DNA of 64,000 nucleotides from Straminergon stramineum (lineage: Eukaryota; Streptophyta; Bryopsida; Hypnales; Calliergonaceae). This document shows positions 49,304 to 63,124 of this stretch, piece by piece. The stretch spans positions 8,062,501 to 8,126,500 of the forward strand of contig OY987268.1 of NCBI GenBank assembly GCA_963920665.1, given 5' to 3'. The translations under genes were made by a program, and so were the position numbers. Under the pieces are notes generated by a model. The model saw only the letters and a list, made by a program, of their open reading frames with translations, searched no databases and was not told where the DNA came from. Position 1 is the first letter of the stretch. Every line of letters starts with the position of its first letter.

Positions 49304-52300
49304 CTAATCTCTTTTGTTTCTTCCCAAAACTCTTAAAACTATATAGAATATACAACGGAAGAAAATTCCAAATCCTAAAGTAACTCCTAAACATGCCCAC
49401 TTACTCAATTCTTTAATCTCTTTTGCAATTAATACATCATGCCCTGTCAAAATGCATGTTGTTGGATTCAAATCTACATATACAGTATTCTGCAATGCGG
49501 GCAATGATCTTATATAAACTAGCATATTGTCAACAATGCTTTCATCTAAATTAGCCAATGGGGTACCATGGAGCATTTCTCGTCCAATTTCGTAGCATAC
49601 ATTTGAGTTATCAAATTCGTTGATGAGAACTGCTTCATATGGATATTTGATGATGGAAAGGTAATGAAACCATCTCCAATAAATAGGAATCCGAAGCCTT
49701 GAGATAAAGAACCCGCTTAGTAATAGGAAATATGCAAGTATTGCTACTACTACTGTATATCCTAACATTACATTGGGCATAACGGCTGATAGTAAAGTAA
49801 CAAAAGAATTCCCAGCCCAAAATGATGCCCAAACAATAAGAAAAAAGAAAAGAAAGCCTGAGCCTCCACCTGCTAATCCTACAGCCCACCAAACAACTAC
49901 ACAAAAAGCTATAGATAAAATGGCAAGAAATGGGACATATATGATTGTATGTGCAAGAACGTATGAAGACTTGCGGTATGCATTGGTTGCTGTTTCTCTC
50001 ATGAATATGTAACGTTCTTGAAGAAATACCGGTAGTGCATCTGCACAAGTATAGAATGTTGTTGACATTGCAAATGCAAAGAAACCTAATCGTTCCTGCA
50101 AAAAAAATATAATAATTGTCATCTTTCATATTTATATTATTTCAATATTGTATAATGACATTCATTTGATGATATTCAATAATTATTGTTATTAAGAAGC
50201 CTTTGTCAATAATTACACATTTTAGATGACTACAAAACCATACAATCAAAACATTTGTACATTATAAACCACTCTCCATATATGAAAAGCTAGTAGATTA
50301 ATATAACAATATTGTGAAAGTTCAAAAATATAATGAAATATCTTTCAATTAGTAGAAGAATTTAAAAAAATCATCTTTTTGTCATCAATTTATGCTACCA
50401 AATCTTTTTCCAAAAAAATGAAGTTGGATTCATTATTTGATGCTAATAATAATCTCTCCAAATTATTGAGAAGGGGTAACTTAATAACTTATCATCTCAT
50501 TGAATAGTGTGAAGAGTTATAATAGACAATGTTTATGTTTTGTTATTTCAATATATATTTACATAAATAGGGGGTCTCTAACTACAAAACTTCTAACTAC
50601 ATCACATTAGGGTGACAAGTTTATTCAGTGGGATGTACAATGAAGAAGATAGAGTGTAGAGGTTCTATTTTTCTTCTTGAAAAAACTAATTAGAACTTTG
50701 AATTAAGAAAGAAATTTCAAATATGCCTGTTTGTAGGTAGAATATGATCTACCTTTATAATGGAATTATGTGGTTTTGTATCATCACATGGTCATGTATT
50801 TTAAGAGAGTTGAGTTATTATGAAACACTTGGTGAGAATTATAAATTTACAAAGAGAGCCAAAAATATTCATGATAGAAGATAGAACTAAGTCAACAAAA
50901 AGTGTTTCAAAATTTTACAATTTAAGAAATTAAAACTAATACTACGTTTCTATGTATTAGAAGCCTACATCCAATGACATCTAATGTACACTAACAAAAC
51001 ATAGTGTCAAATTTTTGAAGCACTCTTGGTTTTGAATATACTTATGTAAGTTCAAAAAGGGAGAGTATAGTTTTGGTATAAATCATATAATCTTGAGGTG
51101 GATGAAGTGAGATTAAATAAACAAATTCTCGATGTATGTTGGTCCTATCAAAAGAATAGAATTAAGTTAACTACATCTAAATGTGACCTGATTTGAAAAA
51201 GGCTTTAGTAATAGGACCCTCATCAAATGTTCTTTTGGATGATTTTAGGTGTAGTTATATAAATTCTTTTTCTTTTACTTCTTATAAACCATATAGGCCT
51301 AGATGACCATGCTTGGGAGAGGTGCTTAATTGTAAAATGTTACCTTACGTTACCTTCTTACCTTCTTACAAATGAAGTTATTCTATAATGGAAGGCACTC
51401 ATTCAGTGGAATTCACACCATGTAAGAAATATCCTTTCAAACATTTGCTAAAGAAGATGCCCTTTACTTTAGGACTCCACTATCAAACTCTAAGCATCTT
51501 ATTTTCACAAAGGCCTTCAAAAAGTTGCCTACACTACATAAATATCACCTTCAAAGTTTGACACCTAATGGCCAAAGGAAAGAAAAAAGAAATAATATTT
51601 GTTCAACCAAAGAAAAACTCTCAAACAAAAAAATCTATTTTTGGAAAAGCAAAAATTTGTTGGTTGATTCATCTCCAAAATTTTCATCCATTTGATGTCA
51701 TTTACCATCCAATTATCCACCCTCAATCTAGTTCCAATCACAAAACTATATCATTATTATACTGAATAGTGAAATTAGGTTGCCCCTCACTAATTTCTCA
51801 ACATTTGACACTATGTAAGTATTTATTGTTATTGTACAAGAATGCACTACTTTTTAATTAGATATTATTGTAATTGGGACTCATAAGCCTCCATGTGCAC
51901 AAATGGAAATAAGGTAAAATAGCCCATTATGGAACTCTATGAATGAGCCCATTTCAATTTTCTTTTAGTTTTTGAGATTTGGGCTACATTCAATGTCTTA
52001 GCTAACTAGAATGGAGTAATTAGCGATTGCAATAGGAACTTTTAGTTTTTTAGTGTTAGTTCATTGCAGGAAGTGCCTTTTTCAAGTCTTCTGTCTTAGA
52101 AAATATTGTGACTGTAATAGGTAAGTAAGATGAGTGTTATGGATAAATTTTTGTTGGTTTTGGGATAGTCTATAGGTTGTGATTGGCTGAAGACTTCAAA
52201 AATTCATAACAAATTCACACTTTGTTGAAAAAATATAGTTTCAAATGCTCTTGCCATTTCTATCACTTGACTTTCTCTGGAAAAAAAAGTAGAAAATTTC

Positions 52301-55300
52301 AGAAATGACAAGAGGACAAACCCCCCATTTGGTCCATAATGGGTTGTTTTACCTTATTTGTAGAAATATTTGTTGACTTTGATGGCTTGTTAAGTAACTT
52401 TCTTAGGATAAGGCAACCTATAATTGTTAAGGCAACCTAATTTCACTATCTAGTATAGCTAAACTATATTCCCAAACTTCTAGAAAATGCCGTGGGAAAA
52501 AAACGAGGGAAATCGAAAATTCTAATTCTAAGAAAAAAGGCGGCAAGTCATAAGGTATGGGTCCCCTCACCTGTACGCCGAGGGGGGAGTGATCGAGGCG
52601 CCAGAAGATGGTGGCGAGCACGAAGCCCGTGACGGAGACGGTGGCCAAGCGCATCCAGAACAGCTCGGGAGTGCGCTTGATGTTCTTCCACGACCGCCGC
52701 ACCAGCACCGCAATCTCCGCCCACCAGGGATTCGCGAACGTGCACACCGTCTCCGAGTTCGTCTTGTTCTGCGACACTTGCTCCAGCTTCGCCGAATTCG
52801 TCGAGTGCAGCTGGGAGACGACGACGCTGGGTCCGGATCCGTCCGGGTCGACGTCGGCAAACTCATCCGCAGTGGACGCCGCCGCCGCCGTCGAGGGCTT
52901 GGACTTGAGTTCCCATACTCGGCAGTACTCCACCAGGGGCTTGATGCCTTCCTGCGTGTCACGCAAATGGAATCTTCGATCGATCAATTTCGGTAGGCTG
53001 GACTCGATCTTGAAGGCTGGTTCAATTTTCGTTAGACGGGATCTTGAAGTTTTAATTTCGTTAAACTGGACTTTCGGTCTTTCAATTTCGTTAGACTGGA
53101 CTCTTGAATCTTTGATTTCGTTAGACTGGATGCTTGAGATTTCAATTTCGTGATTCCAATGCAGCCAGTATCTTGAAGCTGATGGTTGAAGAGTCCAGTC
53201 ACACTAGTTTGAGCTAAATATTGCCAAATTTTTACTAATTCTTTGGTCTAACTGTCGGAAATTTAAGGAGAATATGTGATTACTTAGCCTCGTTTTATAG
53301 CAATTTTCTTGATTTGAAAAAAAATCGCTAAAAATTCTATTGTAACTACTAAATAACAATTGTATTTGCAAAATTCGCCAGAATTGATGATAACTCAGAA
53401 TGTTAGCCCTTCTTAATGGCACTCACAATCCATTAGAGAATCTGATTTAGAAGATATGCAACCAGTGAGGTTCATGTGCAGAAACATAGCCTCGAAGGAT
53501 TAAAGTGCAGGTCTGAATTTTGAAGTTTAATTGATAAATATAATGATCTTTCAGCACACTTAGAATCAACAGCTCAAAATTTGAGCACACGACATTCACA
53601 ACGTGATACTCAAGTTCTTACAAATTGAATTAGTAAATTAGGTACCAGAAACGAAATTTGAAGTAATCAAATTTGAACTGTAAGTTGAAATTGGGATTTG
53701 CACTAGCACTATTTACGTTCCTGGCAATCAAGGTCATGTTTACCAAGAATTATTTGCTGTCAATCTTAAGTTGAAATTTCAATGTCATAAGTACTGTCTC
53801 CTGAAATGTCAATTTTATAAGAGGACGCTCTTTTGCATTTGCATTTCATGTTCTTAATTTCAAGAGCGAATGAGCAAGGAAACTGAGACAGGGCTTCACG
53901 TACTTTGGAAGTGTGAAGTTCTTGAATGAGGTCTAGAGCATGTTCGGTGCTGTTCTCGTATTTCGGGACAGGGCGTCCAAAATCCTCGAAGAAGAGGTTG
54001 AGGTCGCTGGGTGTGCCGCCGTAAACTTTTTGGCCGAAGGCGAGGATGATCACGCGGTTGAAGAGGCCCATGATGCGGTAGCTTGGTTGATGTATTGATA
54101 ACACTACGAGACTTCCGCTCTGTGCAATCTTTTGGATTGTACGCACCTGAATCAATCACATTCAAGAAAAAACCGCATATAATTCCATAATTCTTGGTCA
54201 GTGCAAGAATAGCGGGATTAAAGCTTTGAAGGAGAAGGTGGATGAATTTGCCACTGATCAATCACAACACTAACTACAAAGAAACGTTGAGGATTCCTAG
54301 TGACGATAATCTTGTTAACAAGAGGATAGCCAATGCTGGTTTAAGCAGGGCAAAAACAGCAACAATCCATTCTGAATGGTGCCATTATTGAAATGGGGAA
54401 GATTAAAAACGAGTTTTGGATTGCTCACTTTCGTGTCCACATCCTGATTCAGCGTTGAAAGCCTTCTTTGAGGAATGCATCTTAATTCCGCAAAGTCTAG
54501 GGTTTAGGCTTTAATGCAAAGAGAGGATTTGCTTACCACAAGATAAGCACTCGTCGAGTCCAATCCAGACGTAGGTTCGTCCAAGAACAAGACGAGTGGA
54601 TCATGGACAATGTCGATGCCGATAGAAACACGGCGCCTTTCACCTCCTGAAACCCCGCGGTGACCTTCATCTCCGATGATGGTATTTGCCACTCTAAGCA
54701 AACCCAGTTGCTCCAACAAATTACTGACTCTCGCAACTTTGGCTGCCTTTGATTGAGACGGCGGGAGCCGAAAGAACGCGGAGAACATGAGGGTTTCTCG
54801 GACGGTGAGCATTGGGTAGAGTAGATCGTCCTGCAGAATTCCATGGCCACGCTTTCTGTTATTTGATTCGTGCCAATTAGCCCTTGGTTTTGGAAATTGG
54901 ACCCTCAGAATTAATGTAAAGCCTTTGATCGCTCAATTTGTTATCACCCAGAAGTACACATATGCAAGTCCCTTTCAACACTTCTATATTGTGACTTCTG
55001 CTACAAATTGAGTGTGATAATTCTTTGTAGACAGAGAGCGCTTGAGTACCGTACATCCTATTTTATGGTAATGCGAAATGCTTATAGTGATGCTAAATAG
55101 TGGTAAAATATACATAATACTTTTCAGATGCTTATAGTGATATGTCACGCTTTCTTTGCAGGCTACTTACGATAAGGCTGCTATTTGAGATACTTAAAGT
55201 ATTTTAACATGTATGGAATGCAGTCTTACTCGTTCTCTGCCTGCAGAGATTCATAATATCCCCTGAAAAATCACCAAAGAAGCCACCACGAAGAAGGAAA

Positions 55301-56512
55301 ATCTAGAAAGAGACTTAATAGAGAGAGACTTGCATGTGTATCCAATTGGTCCTTAAGAACTCTCACCTGCATAACGTAAGCCGAGATGTTCCGCAGCAGT
55401 CTCTCCCCAAACTGATTCCCATTCAACGTCATGCTCCCTTTCACAGCCCCAATTCGCTGTGCAAGCGCATCAATGAGCGTGGATTTGCCGGAGCCGCTGG
55501 GTCCCATGATGGCCAGAATCTCCCCATCTCGAGCCTCTCCCGAGATCCCGTCCAACACGCGCAGGGGCTTGGGGGGTGGCTGCTTCAGGCTTGGCAACAG
55601 AGCGCCCACGAATCGCTGCCAACGCGACTGCTTCTTGCACACCGTGTACGTGAGACCGCTGAAGTGCAGGTACAGCTTCTGGGGGGGCTTAGGATCACAG
55701 TCGGAAGTATTCTTCACGTGAATGGTTTTGTGTTGCCCTGGTTGGGGAGGGTCACTGTAACTTGAGTAAAAGTATCTGCCGTTATCCGCTGAAACACCAA
55801 ATATTCATGGTTTTAAAATACACAATTTGATTGATCATGTTGTGAAAATTCAACAGCGCAGAGCCGCAGATGGAGCCATGTCTAATATCACCAAATCAGA
55901 ATATCACATACATGAGTTGGTCAAGTATATGAATCGAAGGCATTTCCACTAGCTGCTGTACCTGTATTTGGGAATGAGGACTTTCGCAAAGTTTTCAGAT
56001 AAAACTAGTGTTCGTTTTTCAGAAGCTCGATAGATTACAGGCACAAAACACTCTAATTCTACGGACTTGTAATGCCACTGATTAGTTATCTTACAGATCA
56101 TGACTTCCAGTTATCTTAGATACAGAAGAATAGTGAGGTTGCTTTAAGATTAGACCAAAGAAAGTCCTACAAGATCAAATTGTTAAAAAAACACGAGACA
56201 CAAATTTGAGCTTCTGTAAGGGCTAGCAATACCTGAGCTTAACCCGTTGATGCCCACCACTTCCGGAGACCTTAAGAGCGACCTTGACGACCCCTCAAAA
56301 TCAGACAAGAAGGCGAAATTGGATTCCCGTGGAGTAGCAATCGTGTGCAGAGGCGAATGAAGGATGGAGTCTCCATTACGAAAAAAAGATCCAGACTCAT
56401 TCTTCTCCTCGACCTCAGTTTGGTGATGCTCTCTTCCTTCAGAAAATGTTTTGCAACTCTCTTGCAGCTCTCTTCTGCGTGGGGCTCGTGACTTTCTCCC
56501 AAGTTCCGCCAT
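49304..56512 (-). CDS. ABCG (WBC) half-size ABC transporter
   Basis: Six exons are read on the minus strand: 56233-56512, 55367-55788, 54537-54830, 53904-54146, 52571-52951 and 49304-50095, total 2412 bp, 803 residues. All introns are GT-AG and the frame is kept throughout. The N-terminal ATPase has Walker [10 protein letters not shown] at 189-197, signature VSGGERRR at 294-301, Walker [13 protein letters not shown] near 315-326 and the switch His region [10 protein letters not shown]. The C-terminal ABC2 membrane domain (from about residue 480) contains [20 protein letters not shown] and [15 protein letters not shown], typical of the plant ABCG1/2/6/16/20-like clade. Half-size ABCGs dimerise in the plasma membrane and export lipids or wall precursors such as suberin, cutin or spore-wall material; the substrate here cannot be told. 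The long N-terminus before the ATPase is Ser/Glu/Arg-rich. Introns 4 and 5 carry a minisatellite and a MITE. Confidence 0.93.
51766..52449. mobile_element. MITE with ATAGTGAAATTAGGTTGCC ends (684 bp) in ABCG intron 5
   Basis: Perfect 19-base inverted ends (ATAGTGAAATTAGGTTGCC and its complement) bound a non-coding element inside the 2.5-kb last intron of the ABCG gene. It ends about 120 bases from exon 5. It is the longer relative of 40807-41050 and shares internal sequence with 58440-58870. Dinucleotide TA flanks are possible, but the target duplication is unclear. Confidence 0.7.
52985..53150. repeat. Intronic minisatellite, about 30-bp unit, in ABCG intron 4
   Basis: About five imperfect copies of a unit reading TTTCAATTTCGTTAGACTGG followed by a CTTGAATC-like segment lie 34 bases beyond the exon 5 acceptor of the ABCG gene. 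They explain the repetitive plus-strand frame at 52608-53153. Confidence 0.75.
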
Positions 56513-58439
56513 TGCTATCGATCAATGGTAAAAACAAACTCCTAAGCTTAGAGCTAATGCCTAAGATGACTTCAAGAGTCTCTCATTCCATTCGGAGCAG
56601 TCTCAAAAACAACTATCAACTTGCAAGAGACTCACTGATCACTTGCAGGTTCCTGCAACTTGTGATATCAAACAACTATACTTGCAAGAGACTCAATCTC
56701 AAGCGGCCTTGAAGGTTTTCTTTACATCTCTCCAACAATGGCACAATTGATGGAACATACTGTTGATTTCAAGCTAGATAGTGACTTAACAGTGGAAAAA
56801 TGCTTAGTCTTGGACTAGCAAGGGACCAGACTCCATGTCTGTTCTGCCTGTGAGCCTTTGCCAGTTTCCTTGAGAACTTGAAGAAGCTAGAGAGTATATT
56901 TGTTTCCTTGAGAAGCTTGCCTGTGTTGCTGCATCATGAAGCCGTGGTTGTGTACCGTTGTGCAGATGGAATCAATGATGATGGAATGGCAATGCCCGTG
57001 GTGGTTCTTGACCATAGAAAACAAGGATCGTTTAGATATTAGTAGCAACAACTACAAGCTTTCAAGAGGAATAAGGTACCAGGGTGTTTCATTCCATTTA
57101 TTTTGAGAAGTGAGCTTCACTAGACTGATGAAACTATTTACATCCATGGATAATTATATAGATGAACCATGCAAAATGTGATTGATAACTCATTAGTTTA
57201 TTCATTCAAAAGTGAGCATTCATCCAAATGAAAGGATACCATCCAAAGAGTTTGTTGCAATTTAAAGGATTTTGTTTCATTTAGAAGGGGGAATATGTCA
57301 CCTAATTTCCCTTTGAGTTTTTCATTTTTTTCTCTTAGAAAAAAAAGCCTGTGTGGTACTTGACCGCCAAGACCCTTGTGAGAGCATTTACCATACAAGT
57401 GCAAATTGAGGTATAACAACCGTACTTGACTCTCCTGATGAGCAGCCCTGGTTCTATGCTTGCACTCATGTTTCCTACCATCCTTTCATTCCCCGTGTGC
57501 TGTTTTTGTGATTAAGAAGCTCTCAAGGTGAGATGAGAATTGAGGACAAAAAATATTATTTAAGAAAAATTTAAAGCTAAAACATTCCTGCACCCAATAT
57601 CTAAAGTTGTTAAGGCCGTCATCTAAAACCAACCTTCTTTGTGGTAATTCCACATGAAATCAATCGAATAATGAAGCACATGGGTGTGGCAGGGCTGGTT
57701 CCCATTATTAAATGGTCTGAATTTTGCAGGATCTTTTTGGGGAGTCAAAAGAGGATTCTAGATTCTCTTCGTAATTATGCATTATATGGACAACAAATGA
57801 ACAAACTCTGAATTTTCAAACTGCTCAAAATAGGTGAATTCAAAATTGATTGGTACCCTAGGCTTTCATACTAAGAGGGATTACAATTTAGGCAAGAATC
57901 TAGATGTGATTGTTTTGCAATCAAGACACAATCAGGTTTATTTTTTTAAACCTTATATATGTCAACTTTTAAATCCTTCAACCTTCAAAGGATGAGAGAC
58001 TTATCTCCAAGGTAGTCAACTCAACAATTATCCAATTAAATTATACATACTCATTGTGAACACCTTCAAATCACCTGTGCCCCTATCTACATTTGTTCAA
58101 CACTTTAGCACTTGAGTGTCCATAATGATTTTATATACCTTTAGTTAAAAGATGAATACTTGCATTGTTTATTTCTACAAGTATCTTGAAAGCCATTCAT
58201 TGGACACTTTTTGTCTGCTTCAACACTACATGATTAATACCCAAAACAACTTCTTTCTTGGAGTTTTTTGCATGAGGAATGCATTGGAGCTTGCCATCTA
58301 ACTACCGATTTTTGTACATAGAGGACAAACATAAAATTTGAAATTCAATGAGTTCTTTGAAGATTTGATTGTCTTATTAGTGTCTCCTCATAATTTTACT
58401 GAAATTCTATTTTTTGTACTAACTCTAGTAAAAAAATAT

Positions 58440-58870
58440 GGTATTCAAGTTGTTCTTGATAGAAGGTAAACCAACCCATCTCAAGCAATTGATCCATCAT
58501 AAACACCTAGGGACACCTAGGGAATGACCCATTCAAGTGTTGCATCAACCAATAGATTTTTTTCAATAAATGAGATTTGGGCTACAATAGATTGAGCTAG
58601 TGGTCACAATCAATGTCTTGGATGAGAGTGATGGAATGATCAATGATTGCTATAGGAACTTCCACCTTTTGAATATAAATTAATCACAAGAAGTGACTTT
58701 TTATGCCTTCATGTTGTGGCCATATTAGATAATATTGTGACCGCTTTAGATGAGTAAAATGATCATTATGGATACAATTTTTGTTGGTTTTGGATAGTGT
58801 AAGTGCCTCTTTTAGGCCAATTGGGTAGCACACTTCAAAAATTTATAACAAATTCATACTTTGTCAGAAT
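58440..58870. repeat. Partial copy of the ATAGTGAAATTAGG MITE interior
   Basis: Blocks such as GATTGCTATAGGAACTT, TTTTTGTTGGTTTTGG, CACTTCAAAAATTTATAACA and CAAATTCATACTTTGT match 52010-52230 in order and orientation. The inverted ends were not found, so this is a truncated or end-degraded relative. Confidence 0.55.
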
Positions 58871-59873
58871 AATTGCGAGAATCAATGCTTGAGTTTCCAA
58901 GACTTTCGTGTTTGAAATTTTCAATCAAAGAACAAAATACAATTAGAACTCAAAAATTAGAATTCACTTAAATATTAGAACTAATTTGAAGGAAATAATT
59001 CAAATGATATCATTGCTACCAACTTGTACAAATTTTATAAGTACCTTTCCAATGTGGTTTGTCTTCTGTGATCATCTATCAAGAAAATCATTGAATCAAT
59101 TTAAGTGCCGGAATTATAGAAAATAAAAAAATGAGAAACCAATCTATAGTAGGATTAAGGAATGAATCAGTCAAAACTAAAATATGAGTATAACTTTTAC
59201 TAATAAGAAAATCAACACAACTATAGCCATGAAATGTATTATATAATGAGTCTATCTATTGAAGCAAGTGTCTTTGTCTTTTTGTTTTCAATATTTGCTT
59301 AAACTTATTTTATAGTTGATCACTAGTATTATATTAAAATGGGATTGCTTGAAGCATTAGTAAATACATCTAGAAAGACTTAGAACAAAGGTGGGTTTAG
59401 GAGGTCAGTTTAAAACATATGAAATGATTGAATGTTGAAATTTTTGTCAAAATAATTTATTAATTCAAAATAGGAGTAAATCAAAAATAAAAATTTCTTG
59501 AAAAATGAATTAAAGTAGAAAACTGAAAAATAGAAAAAAGTTTTGATTTACAAATTCATATGAGATTTTGTTGAATGTTCAACTAATGATAATATCTTGA
59601 TGAGATCAGAAAATCATCAATTAAGTGCCATACATATTGAAAGTCTTACAAGAATTAAAATTGTGGTAATTGTGGTAATGAGACATGTCGAATTGACCAT
59701 TCTACAATGTAAATAGGAAGATACACAAACATAATTAGAATTTGAGTACAATGTACATACTTTAAGAAATAGTTGTTATGACTTTACAAGCTAGGTTAAT
59801 TATAGTAGAGAGATTAAAGCAAGTGCTCTTGTTTGTTCCACGTTTATTTACCTATTCATTTTTGTAGTTGGAT

Positions 59874-59997
59874 CACTAGAAGAAAACAATGTTCAATTGA
59901 ACAAAATTCAGTTGACGCAGTTTCTGCATTTTCTAGCAAAAAACAAAATTCTGTGTCAACTGAATTTTGTTCAACTGAACGTTGTTTTCTTCTAGTG
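59874..59997. mobile_element. 124-bp CACTA-ended hairpin MITE
   Basis: Two arms of about 47 bases pair with only about three mismatches around a loop of about 30 bases, so nearly the whole element is a stem. The ends read CACTAGAAGAAAAC and its complement, and the trinucleotide GAT flanks both sides (59871-59873 and 59998-60000). CACTA ends and a 3-bp duplication fit the CACTA (En/Spm) class. The close match of the arms indicates recent origin. Transcription would give a long double-stranded RNA. Confidence 0.8.
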
Positions 59998-62900
59998 GAT
60001 GATTGAATCGGTATGTCTCTATGATTGGGGGACAAATGGGATTGTTCATGTTACCATTGAAAACTCTTATGGTGAGGGTATTCAATCTAAAGATTTCATA
60101 TAATAAGAATTTTGAATCAACCAACCAATACTTTTAAAAAGACTTATGAAAGATAATTAGACTTTTGTGGTAATTACACAATTTTATATTGCTCATAAGA
60201 TTATAACATCACAAGCATTAAATGTATTTGCCTCCAAAAAATGGCCACAAAGGTATGTGAATGTCATGACTTTACACTATATAACTGAAAAGAGGGGTGA
60301 CAACCTTAACATTCTTGAGGCTTGACGAGGGGGTCTTTTCCAATAATTTCATCCCCCAAATTGCTAGTATATTTAGAACTCAAGATTTTAACATCAATAT
60401 GATATATGTAAACTTTCTACAACCATTAGTTACAAAAAGGAGTATTGACCTTTGTATTTCAATAAAAAAAAATTTATTGTGAATAAGGTAGATGAACCTA
60501 TTGTGGGAAAAACAATTGCCTTGTACATGTAGGATGGATGAAAAATTAATTGTTTTTTTAAATATAAGGGAATAAAGGAGAAGGCAATAGCAATTGATTT
60601 TTTTTTTTTTTAAAAGTATAAATTTGTTAAGAATTTTGAAGTATACAACACCAATAGATTCACAGTACTAGTATATTATTAAAATGTAGGAGGCCTTTAG
60701 ATCTAAAGTATTGAAAATTTACCTTGCAAGTGCATACTATTGAATACAAACCTTAGACTTTGCTTATCATTTTGTAGTGAATGTCACTCAGTAATACACT
60801 TGTACTCCATATATCTTTTCAACACATTGTTGTAGTTTTGGGTTGCCCACCTTAAACTAAAAACAAATATTTAAATGGCTTTACATTTCTAATTTGTATT
60901 TACAGTAAACAAGTAGATTGCATTTCAAATAATATAAACAAAGTCTTCTAAATGTTCATCCATTCCATCAATCAACACAATATCCTTGGAGCTATTAAAG
61001 TGTTTGGTAGATGAGCTAAAACCAATCACCCCTATAAAAATATGTCATAATAAATTCAAATAATATATAGATTTTTATAGAAGAGTACTCACCAACAAGA
61101 TATTGAAATTAGGGGCAAGTATTCAAAAAATCTATTCCTTGAATTTTGAGCCATTGCAATTTCTTGCACACAATCATTAAAACTCCATTCACAAATTCTA
61201 TATAAGGTAAACTACAACTAGACTAGGTATTATCAAAATATCAAACCCCATTTGCATACAATCATGGCTATAAATTAAGTTTACTCAAAAACAGCTCATA
61301 ACTCTTTAACTTAGAATATCATTTGTGCCATATTCATCAATTACTTTTTCATCCCCAATAGGGCCAAAATCCACATTTTGACTTTTAAAGAGTTTTGTTC
61401 CTTGATAAAGAGTTAAAGTTTTGACATTTTCTTGCAAAAAGTTTAGAAGAGTTTAATGAATCAATATCTAATTGGTGGTCAAGGTTAGAAATTTTCACTT
61501 GAAAATCAAAAGATATGATTTTTTCCATAAATAACATAAAATTGAGCAACAAATAATTTTATGTTTAAAGATTTGCTTTTAGATCCTAGCTTCTTAGATT
61601 TATACCTACATGAAAAACTTTGATTCGTTGAATTTTCATTCTTAAAAAGAATAATTAGTTTTTTTTATTTCTTTTGAAGGCAACTAGATTATGTCCTATA
61701 TAATAATTAAAAAATGGGTCTCCCTTCTAGCAAAGGTATGTAGCATAAGTGTCACTCATTTAGACTCTTTGGAGTCAATTGAGGGATTTTAAGTGAACAT
61801 ATGCTTCATTTCAACAAACCATTTATGGATTGGAGTTCTTTACTATCTAGAAAGATAAAAAACGAAGTCCACTTTAAAAACTTTAGATAATCTTTAGAAA
61901 TTTTGATTTTTGCATATTTAAAGAAAAATTCACAATCTTTACACTAACATATAGATTTGTACACATCAATGAAGTAATAATATTTGCATTTTTTTTACAA
62001 TTCTATAGAGTTGTAAAACTTTTTTGAATATGCTAAATTCCTGAACTACCTTTGAATATTGGTAGAACACCTACTATAATTTAAATTGTGATATACTTTC
62101 AATAAAAATTCTAAATAAAAAATTTCAAATTCCTTCTAAAATCGATCATAGACTACATTGAACATGCATACTTTTTGCAATGATTATTTTATGTTTAGTT
62201 AAAAATGATAAGTGCTGATTATAATGGATAGTAAGATTTTTGTTTTACTAATTTAATCAAGTTGTTTCTGATAGGTTATTTTTTGAATTTGAAAACTTAC
62301 ATTCAAATAAGTCAAAAATTATTGAACATGTTTTAGGACTAAATGTTCAAAAAATGCTTTACCTTCACTTCAAAATGAGAACGATTCTAAGAAAAAATAG
62401 TCACAAAACTTTGAAGATTGAACAACTAATGCTAAGACCAAGGAATCAAATTTCAATCCAATTCAACGTTCTTCCCTAGCGATTTACCACTCTCTAAATT
62501 GATGCTTACAACTGATAGAAACTAGAAGAATAGACAATGAAAAGTTCAATACAAAGAAGTTGTGAAAACAACGACCCTCACACCTGGTGAAGTACCAGGA
62601 TAACACAATAAACAGTTCACTGAGAAATTTTCTCAGCACGAAACCATTACACCTTCAATAAAACTTCATCATTTGAGGATTATTTCAGAAACTTTTTCAC
62701 TTCCATGCATGACTAGGACACACTTTCGAAGCCTACCAGGCTGGTTGCTGGCACAGGTCAACCTAGCACCACTACAACACACTAAATTTTCATTACTTTT
62801 GCTCTTCAATCAATACCTTGACATGCATTCCAGGCAGAAAAGAATCAAGGGAACCTAAAATACATTCAAACAAACTCACTCGAGCATCGTGTAGACAAGT

Positions 62901-63124
62901 TCCAATCCCCAGTTAGGTACACAATCCAAATGCAGATCCCAACAAAGACTTAAACAGGCAGCATTATCATTCCAACACCACTCCATCATCACCACAATAC
63001 TCTGTTAGGCTCCGACCCGTGAATGAGCAGAACAAAATGCCTGCAATCTCCATCAATAAGGAAAAATGATAACGTTACAACACACCGCATGTTTTGAGGT
63101 GTGCAACCAAGAAATACAAATTAC

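Larger units (their letters stand above)
56513..63124. other. Intergenic region between the ABCG and RGP1-like genes
   Basis: No supported gene. The first kilobase is GC-richer and is probably the ABCG promoter and leader (its start codon is at 56512 and it is read leftward). The remainder is AT-rich repeat DNA, including a relative of the 51766-52449 MITE at about 58440-58870 and the hairpin at 59874-59997. The last 500 bases are probably 3' untranslated sequence of the RGP1-like gene. Confidence 0.65.

Noticed and set aside
49635..50129. Alternative-phase minus-strand frame of 164 codons over ABCG exon 6
   Set aside because: It overlaps the membrane-domain exon in another phase; only the 49304-50095 phase gives ABCG motifs.
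52567..52996. Long frames in alternative phases across ABCG exon 5
   Set aside because: They are shadows of the real minus-strand exon, which carries the conserved linker and first membrane part of the transporter.
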